From Elysia chlorotica (Eukaryota; Mollusca; Gastropoda; Plakobranchidae): a DNA stretch of 64,000 nt. The position numbers and the translations under genes are program-made. The first letter of the stretch is position 1. Every line of letters begins with the position of its first letter. The stretch is taken from positions 319,726 through 383,725 of the forward strand of contig RQTK01000151.1 of the NCBI GenBank assembly GCA_003991915.1. The letters run 5' to 3'. The notes under the pieces are model-generated. The model did not search any database. It was not told the origin of the DNA and saw only the letters and a list, made by a program, of their open reading frames with translations. Below are positions 55,990 to 64,000 of this stretch, piece by piece.

Positions 55990-57889
55990 CAATATTTAAA
56001 AGTTGAATTTTATTACAGTTCTTAAGTACATTAAAAGTGCTTAGTTTTAAAAAGCAACAAAGTTCGAAGTAGATAATGGGATGCAGAGTTCAATATGATT
56101 TCAGATACCATACCCGAGGCGCATTAGCCAAATAGCTCCAATATTATTTCTTTTTAATACTCTACGAAACATTTTATGAAATAATCATTTGAAGCCTTTT
56201 TCTTTTTTTCAGATATCCTTTTCTTATAATTTAGAGATACTATACATAAACCTTGTGTACTTTGGTTTGATTTATTGGTATCTTATCGCCGAACTATATC
56301 ATTGTCAGCTCCCGAAATTAAATTTTGATAATTTCGCATGCTTGACACGGAGAAAGAGCCAAGATATCAGGACGGTATCTCAGTTGTTCATATTATACTG
56401 ATACTCTCTCAATCAGTATTGTTCTTGAATGTTTCAAAGTATCTTGATGATTAATAGGACAGTCAAAGCCGGACCATACCTGCATGTAATGTTAGTCGTG
56501 TTACTGTTAGGCGCGTGTCTCTTTTGTGTAGTTGACAAGACGCCTTTGTTTACACAGACTTTCGTGTAAAGGTTACCTGGCATTTAATAATGTCCTTTCT
56601 TAAGAGAACCGGTTTGTATTTTGTTTCCTTCCTGTCTCAGTTTGTCGCAGGCAAATCGAGACAATTCAAACTCATATTCTGCATTGTTCGTGAATTTCTC
56701 TGGTGGTTACATTGCCAGTTCTTTTTCATGGAAAAAAGCAAATCATTTTTCCTCAGTCCAACCTCTATCAATTTGGGATGTTTGTCCGACGAAGCAACTT
56801 GTACACATGTCTTTTTTACTTGACGTCAGTGAATACAATTAAAGTTGTATTGGTGTCATTCGATTCAGTCTTTCTCTTTTGTTTTTCCTGGCTGGGTGGA
56901 TAATTGTCGTTTGCAGTCCAAAAATATTGAAGAAGAAAGTAAACAAAATAATGTAAACAGTTAGAATGGAAACAAAGGTATCTGTGAAAGTTAGAGAAAC
57001 AAACAGAGTAGATAAACTTGTAATATTTTGTGATTGGTCAAATTCAAAACAGAGAAAGAAATAGCTGACGCATTGTCAAAGCATCTAGACGACTAAAACT
57101 AAATAATCTGCGTTGAAAATCTATTGAAAATCACGACTGGGCCCCCTCCCACTTAACTAAATAATTATTCTAGTGATCAATATTGACGCATGCGCAGGGC
57201 CGCGGTGCCGATATCCTGTGTTGATGTTTGAGCAGCGCAAGTCACACAGTGTCCGGGAATGTGTGATTCTCTGTGTGTAGGTCGTGCTGTCAGAGAAACC
57301 ACGCCCTCCCAGGCGCGTTGTAGAGCAATCATCAACGTTCGCATTTTGTTCTTTATTTGAAGTGTGCCTGCATCTCGCTCTCTTGACCATGTATGTGTCT
57401 TTAAAAAGTGTAATCTAACCTTTCGAAAGGTAGCTACAAGACACAGCACAAAGAAAAATAACAATGAAAGGAGTTGCAGTGCATCTCCAAAAAATCTTAA
57501 GCAATGCAAGCACGATATTCTCTTTAATTGTAGCAGGGTTTATGCAAAAAGAACACAGACAAAATGAAGAAAAAATTATATTCCAGCAATCCAACATTCA
57601 GATGTATGCATCATACTGAAGATAGACCATGTGAGGTTGTTGTTTTTTTTCTTTTCTTTTCTTTTTCTCTGTCTGTTTTACAGAACGGGAGTCGTGTTAA
57701 ATTAAAAGTAACCCTCTAAGCCTATCCAAGTAGCCAAGTAGTTTAATAACATGTATTTAGGACACTCCCTCTAAGACTGGCCAGTGGACTTTAGGTAAAA
57801 TTTTGCAAAGTACATAATAACAATATGAAAAAAATGTTCTCTTAGTGTCTGGCGGATACGAATCTTACATCTTTTTTTGGTGTGTATCA
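55990..57889. other. Intron or 5' flank of the minus-strand gene
   Basis: AT-rich sequence. A hydrophobic minus-strand frame near 57420-57510 resembles a signal peptide but lacks an ATG and has a poor donor, so it is not annotated as an exon. Nothing else is recognised. Confidence 0.4.
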
Positions 57890-57934
57890 TTATTATCATT
57901 ATTGCTATTGTCATTATTATCATTATTGCTATTG

Positions 57935-58009
<75 letters not shown>

Positions 58010-58012
58010 AAT
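57890..58012. repeat. (ATT)n/(AAT)n inverted microsatellite
   Basis: Imperfect ATTATC/ATTGCT repeats lead into pure ATT triplets and then switch to AAT triplets, making a self-complementary hairpin of roughly 35-bp arms. Confidence 0.9.
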
Positions 58013-58197
58013 ATCATCTTGGTCTGACAGTTTGAACAATTATCAGTGTGGTTTACAATAGTAGCTTAATAGCTAGAAGACAACAAAGTTATGCATATTA
58101 TACATCACACACTTGTGGTTTTTGTTAGTATGGATACGTCTAAATGCAAATAGAAAAATTTTATGGTTAAATAAATGAAGGATCTTGATTATAGAGT

Positions 58198-58412
58198 GAT
58201 GAGGGGCCTAAATGGCAGAACTCGCAACTTCTAATCGGAAAGTCCCTAGATCAATCTTGGATCGAACCGCCGTATTGTCTACAGGTAAAAAAATAGTAAT
58301 GCCTCTTTGTCTCTGTCTATCAAAGCGTAAAATTGTCTGTCATGGGCTTGTTTTGGGATCAGAAGAACTACACCGTATATATGCTATGGGTATGGACGCT
58401 AAGAAATTAAAC
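58198..58412 (+). mobile_element. Degenerate tRNA-derived SINE
   Basis: A head (GAGGGGCCTAAATGGCAGAA) and box B-like GATCGAACC are followed by AGCGTAAAATTGTCTGTCAT and TATGGACGCTAAGAAATTAA. The open frame across this region is a by-product of the element. Confidence 0.5.
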
Positions 58413-59109
58413 AAATCAACCACATTTATAGTGGAGACCAGAAGGGAAAAGAATGCACTATTGGTTCCATGCTATGAAAAATAATATTGTGGCTGAGACT
58501 GGCAGGAGAGTGTATCCACAAGCATGGGTTATATTAAACTTCTTTATTTTATGATTGTTGGCAAGTGTGGACATAGTGAGGGCCTGTTTTTCTCGAAATG
58601 TTATTTTGCATAATTAAGCATTCACATAAAGCTCCAAGTCGGAAAAAGGACGCCGGACTTAAACAGATATTTTGACTGTTGAATCATCTCTGACACTTGA
58701 AGGTTTTTTGTCTGTTTGAGAGGTCACTGTGACCCAGTGATGGGGTTTAAGTCTGGCTAAACCTGGTCCCCGCCATCCCAGATAGGGCATCCGGTATCCT
58801 CTCTACAAACATTGACTGGATGAGGCGGGCATGCCAGCTTCATGAAAAGTATGCGCATGAATTAGGATCTGCTTAATGTTTTACCGTGTTGTACCTCTGT
58901 CTGTAGACATGACATGCCAACTCTACCTACATTTTAACTTTCTGTGTACCCAACATAATTTACAGAATGAAAATCATAAGTCTCGTGTAAACGAAGTCGA
59001 CATCGCTTCCTTATTTAAGGATTCATCATCACTCAAAACAATTTAGTACAATAAATAATGTATCATATATATGCCATGAGATGTAGAAGATAAACTGCAG
59101 AGGTGCCAT

Positions 59110-59315
59110 TTAACTCAGTCAAAAAAGAACGCGAATTTTACTGAGAAGATTGCAGGTTCTAATACGGATCAACCAGTCTCTCGACCTACTGGTTGAGTCA
59201 GTGTGAGACCGGGTGAGACATAGGTTCTGATATCACATAAAATTGTCAGACGTTAGTCTTGAGACACCTCCATGGAATAGCCTACTTGCTGGCGTGTAGG
59301 CCTACGTTAAGAAGC
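59110..59315 (+). mobile_element. tRNA-derived SINE
   Basis: GATTGCAGGTTCTAATACGG, then CTACTGGTTGAGTCAGTGTG, CACATAAAATTGTCAGACGT and TAGTCTTGAGAC, match the family core. The tail is GCTGGCGTGTAGGCCTACGT, diverged. Confidence 0.7.
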
Positions 59316-59759
59316 TAGCCAACAACTATCAGTCGTAAACTTATTACATTTTGCAGTCTCCATTTTTATTGTAAGTCCTCTGTTAAATTCCAACCAGTCT
59401 CGGCAGCTTATAGAACTACTGACTCTACACTTTGTCACTCCTGCTGGTTGAAATTTGTGCCATGAAACTAGTAAAAAGTATTCACAGGAAGCAAATGTCA
59501 TTAATGTAGACCTAGAATAGTATCCTATATCCCTTATATTATTCTTAACAAAAGCACAAAAGAGCAAACTCTAATTTCATTTTTACGATACTGAATAATT
59601 AAGTTACAGTTTTTGCGAGTTATAAAAATATTAAAGTTCAAAAGCGATTTCGCTTATACCATTGCTGAGAAAAGTACGAAAAACTACAATTACAGGTATA
59701 ATACTGAGAAAGATGCAACATCATTCATTATACACTTGAACAATTAGTAGGCCAACTTT

Positions 59760-60059
59760 CTAACGGGTGTATTTCTCCTGTAAATGTTTGTTGTCCGCGC
59801 TCATTGTGTTATTTAAATCTTTGCATAATCCCAATGACCCGCAGTTTTCTATGACATGGCAAGCTTGCAATGGGCAAGAAATTTGACGCACATTTTCGCG
59901 GTTTTCTTTACACGGTGTCGCATCTTTGCAGGCACTTGAAGAGCGCAGGTTTAGTGTGTGCTGCCATGATCGCGATCTCCCTAGTTCAAATAGTTCTATT
60001 TCGATTGCAGCATCCAAACTTTGTTCTGTTTTCAGAGACCTCTCTTCGCGTTCATCGTA
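59760..60059 (-). other. Unassigned 99-codon open frame, Cys-containing
   Basis: This minus-strand frame is open for 99 codons to TAG. Its second half has protein-like composition: ACKDATPCKENRE, QISCPLQACHVIENCGSLGL, CKDLNNT. No ATG lies in the first half, and no donor fits the exons of the minus-strand gene. It lies inside the likely intron of that gene. It could be an unrelated exon, a transposon fragment or chance; I do not recognise it. Confidence 0.25.
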
Positions 60060-60187
60060 TCAATTTATTTTCTCAGTGCACGTGGGCCTCCAATTGGCAC
60101 TGAAGAAGACGTCTTGCTTGTTTTGATGTTTTCTCTCCGGGGCGGAAGAGTGTGTTTACATTTGTTGAGGTAATCGCTACTTTTCCG

Positions 60188-60375
60188 TATGGGGATGAGG
60201 TGGTCCCATGATAAATCTCCAGGCTTCTCACCGAGGGCTCCCTGTTTCTATCTCCAATCGGACTGGTTTGTTCCATACTGGCTGGTTCAATGTCAGTGTT
60301 GTAACCGGCTGAGAGAGAAGTCCAGGTATCCCCGCTTTATCTTTATGTGGCAACATGGGAAGTTGAAAGATGGTT
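60188..60375 (+). mobile_element. Degenerate tRNA-derived SINE
   Basis: GGGGATGAGGTGGTCCCATG, then ACTGGCTGGTTCAATGTCAG, TTGTAACCGGCTGAGAG and GTATCCCCGCTTTATCTTTA, follow the family order, with ATGTGGCAACATGGGAAGTT near the end. Confidence 0.6.
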
Positions 60376-61476
60376 ACCTTGGAATCCCTGCGGCATATAT
60401 CCTATTTTCTGATGACGGTCGTTGAGAAACAAACTTAAGTTAACAAAACAAAACGAATTTCTCCGTGGCAATGAAGGAGCTTGTGCTATTTTGGTATTTA
60501 TTTAGGCGGGCACTCGTCAAACTGCATTTTAAACATCCAGGGACTAAGTACAACATCGTCGTAGCCTTCTTATTTCCATATCTTCCGACGAGTCGTAAGG
60601 TTACGACAGCGTTGTACTTACGGCCCTGCCAATAAAGAACTGCACTATCATGCAGACTAAGGTGTGAGGTATGCTTTGTGGTGTTGCGAATATGGCTAAA
60701 CATGACGTGGAAGGATAAGTTGTGCATCTGTGATCCTCCAGAAAACCTCCATAAGATTTGTGTGCATTACATTTCTTTAAAAATGATATTGAAGAATAAA
60801 GGAACTCTGGTCTACTATGGCAAAATTATCTCTATAGCCTACATATAAAGCAGAATTATGCCATTTATTTAGTGCTTATAGACGAATGCAATGGATAGAA
60901 AATTGTTCTTCTAATATCCTCCGTCTTTCGCTGTCCGTCTCATTCCTTTTATCAAATATGTGGTGTATGATCTTTCGATATGTTGCCCTAACTCTTTACC
61001 TTTTCATTTTGCCATATTGCCATCATCGAAAAACATTTTTCTTGTATAGCAGCCTTGGACATGCGTTCTTCTATTCATACTATCTTCTGCTCATATCTCA
61101 TTCTCTACTCCAAAAATTAACAAATGCACCCGCCCTCTAGAAATCTAACGAAAATTACATTGCTAACATTAAATCATTTCTGCCTTTGAGAGATTTTGAG
61201 TCGTGGTGTTGCCAATTGTTTTAAACAAAACAAAACTTGGGTGATGCTCTAAGACACTTACTTGTCGCGATATTCAGAACATGTCCTCAATAACTTGTGG
61301 TAACCACTCAGACATAATAAAATAATAATATTCAATAATGTCATAACACAATTCACTAGCGCAACGACCATAAACTCAGCTTATCTTCTCTCAACTGCAG
61401 TCAGGCAGAGTAGGATTTGAGAGCTTTGGCAGATCGGCATCTTTCTCACAAATTTTACAGTTGTAGTTGTAGTTGA
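60376..61476. other. Intergenic or intronic stretch, nothing recognised
   Basis: AT-rich. A partly self-complementary patch with CGACGAGTCGTAAGGTTACG occurs near 60588-60620, of the type seen at small inverted-repeat elements. No exon is supported. Confidence 0.4.
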
Positions 61477-61682
61477 GTTGGCATAACGTCCAAAATCAGC
61501 ACTATATAGGCTATATTGTGTACTGAAGTCACACAAGAGACAGGGCGGGATATCATGGGTCCTGTCTCAGCCAGTCACATTAACTGACACCGACCAAACC
61601 AGTAGGCGGTGAAACCGTCAGGGTTCGAAACACGGACATCTCTGCGTGGGAAGTCGATGTTCTACCTCAGGGCTACCCCCCC
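61477..61682 (-). mobile_element. tRNA-derived SINE, nearly full length, reverse orientation
   Basis: GGCATAACGTCCAAAATCAG opens the reversed tail. The reversed core (GTCACATTAACTGACACCGA), the reversed box B (AGGGTTCGAAACAC) and the reversed head (TACCTCAGGGCTACCCC) follow. The order and length match the copy at 28868-29108. Confidence 0.8.
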
Positions 61683-61760
61683 CCCCTATTCATCAAACAG
61701 CAACGTGGACCTCTCCCTCCGGGCCCCCCCCCCCCAAATCCGCCCCCCCACACACACACA
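61675..61760. repeat. C-rich runs and (CA)n
   Basis: Three C-runs of 8-11 nt and a short CA repeat sit directly after the reversed SINE head. Confidence 0.8.
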
Positions 61761-62123
61761 AACTTTACAACGTATGAAAAGGGGTAAATAAATGTACAAA
61801 GAAGTTCAAAATTAAATGACAATTTCCGGGAGCGCATGTAAGCAATGTCTTAGTCAACATGAGAAGAATAGTAAAAAAGTGTAATTCTTCTTAAAACCAG
61901 GAAGGTTCTGCAACTTTGCCTTGGAAATGACTGTTTACCCGACGATGTAAATGAGTGGTCTCTCTTTACTGTGTTCGGTGCACTTTTTTCTTACTGTATG
62001 TTGTCATCTGTTTAAACCACGCGACGCTTTTTGAAGAGCCGCACGTTCCTAGCTTAGCGAGAAAAGATACGGCTACAGTATAATCTTGTGTCATCAATGT
62101 AATTAATTTGGGGCATAATATAG

Positions 62124-62127
62124 CGAA

Positions 62128-62203
<76 letters not shown>

Positions 62204-62221
62204 AGAGAGGGAGAGAGAGAG
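62124..62221. repeat. (GA)n microsatellite
   Basis: About 100 bp of GA dinucleotides with a few AAAG or GGGA interruptions. Confidence 0.95.
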
Positions 62222-62910
62222 ACGTGGTGGAATAAAGCAAATGTTGGAAACACAGTTTACTTTCACACAAGACTGTAGTAGCAGCTGCCTACGATAGAGG
62301 ATGCTTTCTGTAAACATTGACTCACGGCTCCTGGTGGTAATTGACTTAGTGCAATGTCAGTGACAGACAGTCCGTGTGTCTAACCCAGAATCTACCACAG
62401 AGTTTAGCAGGTGTAATACAATGGTCAATTACAAAGAGGCTAAAACTGTGCCCTATAAAACCAAACCCGTGTTGTTTGCCCTTTGTCATTAAGTTCTTGT
62501 GACTGTTCCACTTTTTAAACTCTTGCAATGCAGATGACACAATTATTTATCGTTATATCGCATTCCCCAACATTAACTCTAGATACAGCAACGTATTGTG
62601 CTCTCATGGGTTGATTATCAAGACTTAAGTGTGTAGGAGTTCCATCTTTTCAAAGTTCATATATTTTATAGTATATCAAGTACAAAATAGAATTTTCAAA
62701 TCTAGATTTAGATATTTGTTTTTATGATCTGCAATAGTTTCGCCTTTTTTAAATGAGAACATGACAATCAAACATAACCTTTGTTAGCAAAAAAGCGTAT
62801 CAACGAAATGGTGGGAAAGCAACTTCGTTTAAATCCCAAGACTTATGTCTTAGCTGATCATATGTGTCGTCTAAAGATTCCAAGTGTGGTGTGAAAACAC
62901 CACCTTCTAC
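62222..62910. other. Stretch with nothing recognised
   Basis: AT-rich sequence between the (GA)n and the LINE remnant. No coding or repeat feature is supported. Confidence 0.4.
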
Positions 62911-63170
62911 TCAATGTAAACAAAACAAAGGAGCTGATAAAAGATTAAAAAAAAACAATGACCACCACTCAGTGTTAAAATTGAAGGTTGAAGAGGTTGA
63001 AAAGGTGACACATTCTAAACACTTAGGGGTAGCAATTAACGAAAGTCTGAGTGGCACCCCCATGCATCGATAAATACGCGTAATAATTATTGCCTTTCTC
63101 CCTTTTTGTAGCCCATGTAACCACGATGACAATTTTCCCTGGACGGGAAATATAAGTATATCTAATCTTA
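62911..63170 (+). pseudogene. Degenerate non-LTR retrotransposon, reverse-transcriptase 3' fragment
   Basis: One frame reads LLLNVNKTKELIKD and then stops. The adjacent frame continues VEEVEKVTHSKHLGVAINES. This is the N-x-x-K-T-K-E then V-x-x-F/H-L-G-V order typical of the C-terminal reverse-transcriptase region of LINE elements. The parts lie in different frames, and only ~60 residues' worth remain. The tail, CCACGATGACAATTTTCCCT then GGACGGGAAATATAAGTATA, resembles the 3' end of such elements. It is a dead fragment. Confidence 0.6.
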
Positions 63171-63748
63171 TCTTATGCTATCTCATATTAGCACATTTTA
63201 AACTATTCTTTCAATGTTAGAAAAACACCGTCTTCTCGTCGTGACATAATTAATATTTTAATTAGCTGGGACATTCATGAAATTGCTATTTAAACAAAAC
63301 AAAACAGTAACTCATTTTGTTTCTGCAAGTTTTAGCTCCTAATCCGATTTACACGCAGATAATCATGTTACAATGTATGAATAGTTGACAAATGCACTAT
63401 ATAATTCTTATATGCAATCAATCTATTAGATTTGCCCATAATGTGTCTCAAGAAGACACACTAGCTATATATTTACATCCTTGATGAAAATAAATAACTT
63501 TGGTTGGAGGGCAATTATTGTTTTATCAAAAATAAAATTATATTAAGCCAACCCAAATAACTTTAACTTTTTTAGATGGGAATCTGGGGGACATTAGTAA
63601 ATTCAAAATTATACTAAATAATGGACGTTAACAAAAAAATAGGGGGGAGGGGAATGCATCTTAGGAAACAGCTTATAAAACCATAGTATATCTCAAACGG
63701 AGTTTATCCTCATCAGAACCCACTGTATCTACATGCCTAGATACTTAC
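63171..63748. other. Stretch with nothing recognised
   Basis: AT-rich sequence lacking recognisable exons or repeats, between the LINE remnant and the candidate exon on the minus strand. Confidence 0.4.
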
Positions 63749-63847
63749 TTATCGCATGCGGTCCTCAGGATGAAGGTAAAGTCCGCGGACCCGCTATGAC
63801 AGACCGCATCAGGCAAGCATCTTGGAGGAGTGAGGAGAAACCGGGAG
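63749..63847 (-). CDS. Candidate ectodomain exon of the minus-strand membrane protein
   Basis: This 99-nt minus-strand exon lies after GACGTTGCAG and ends GATAA|GTAAGT, a strong donor. It reads SRFLLTPPRCLPDAVCHSGS, then ADFTFILRTACD. Its Cys spacing and phase (2 out) fit the ectodomain exon at 55633-55963. The stretch is GC-richer than its surroundings. The acceptor has a poor polypyrimidine tract, and the two exons would be 7.8 kb apart. Assignment to this gene is inference; it may be part of another gene continuing past the window. Confidence 0.35.
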
Positions 63848-63943
63848 CTGCAACGTCGGCTATTCTGCTATTCTGTGTCTGTGTCTGTACACTGTTTACT
63901 GAACAGGTAACTCTCAGGCACTGGGGATCTTGTGAAGTTCTCT

Positions 63944-64000
63944 CTTCCTCTCTCTCTCTCTCTCTCTCTCCTATTCCCTCTCTCTCTCTCCCTCTCCCCC
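63944..64000. repeat. (CT)n microsatellite, runs to window edge
   Basis: Interrupted CT repeats fill the last ~57 bp. Confidence 0.9.

Noticed and set aside
57415-57597. Hydrophobic minus-strand frames resembling a signal peptide for the membrane-protein gene
   Set aside because: The frame that could splice lacks an ATG, the donor AAG|GTTAGA is weak, and the ATG-started frame ends in TAG at the same place.
58212-58484. 90-codon plus-strand frame
   Set aside because: It coincides with a degenerate SINE copy and contains its core phrases in translation.

Overview
This window is eukaryotic genomic DNA. It is AT-rich and intron-rich, with many microsatellites (AG/CT, ATC, GTA, ATT, TATC) and about fifteen copies of a tRNA-derived SINE. 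This texture and the diverged protein sequences suggest an invertebrate, most likely a mollusc and perhaps a gastropod. That assignment is inference; no species can be named from the sequence alone.

The main feature is a nearly complete MITF/TFEB/TFE3-type (MiT/TFE) bHLH-leucine-zipper gene on the + strand, from about 9.2 to 45.5 kb. The common body is exon 2 (present twice, 18350-18545 and 19536-19731), exon 3 (20761-21027), exon 4 (39589-39696), exon 5 (40483-40672), the bHLH exons 6 and 7 (41095-41170, 42027-42174), exon 8 (42872-43213) and the terminal exon 9 (43992-44108, stop at 44106). All junctions keep phase. Three kinds of 5' exon can feed it: a long exon at 9241-9545, two identical copies of a MITF-A/TFE3-like exon (13179-13291 and 14042-14154), and a candidate internal first exon at 36667-36720. 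These give predicted proteins of about 582, 518 and 344 residues. Family signatures include a Rag-binding-like segment, an SCPA site matching the TFEB Ser211 region, the DNA-binding basic region and an acidic SP-rich C-terminus.

The 5' half of this gene has been reshaped by local duplication. Exon 2 lies in a 1186-bp tandem duplication whose coding copies differ only at six synonymous sites. Each copy is followed by an 85-bp tandem array that repeats the 3' splice site and first ~40 nt of exon 3 (nine truncated copies in all). The MITF-A-like first exon lies in a direct-inverted-direct arrangement around a ~440-bp palindrome.

A second gene lies convergently on the - strand (51443 to at least 55.9 kb, perhaps to 63.8 kb). 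It encodes a probable single-pass membrane protein with a Cys-rich ectodomain, one transmembrane exon and a ~540-residue Ser-rich cytoplasmic tail. I do not recognise its family. The longest ectodomain exon has an in-frame TAA near its 5' end if the best acceptor is used.

The rest is intergenic or intronic. It contains a ~0.9-kb-arm inverted repeat (31521-35308), tandem duplications at 4.75-5.63, 25.3-27.35 and 47.06-48.14 kb, a LINE reverse-transcriptase remnant near 62.9-63.2 kb, and SINEs.
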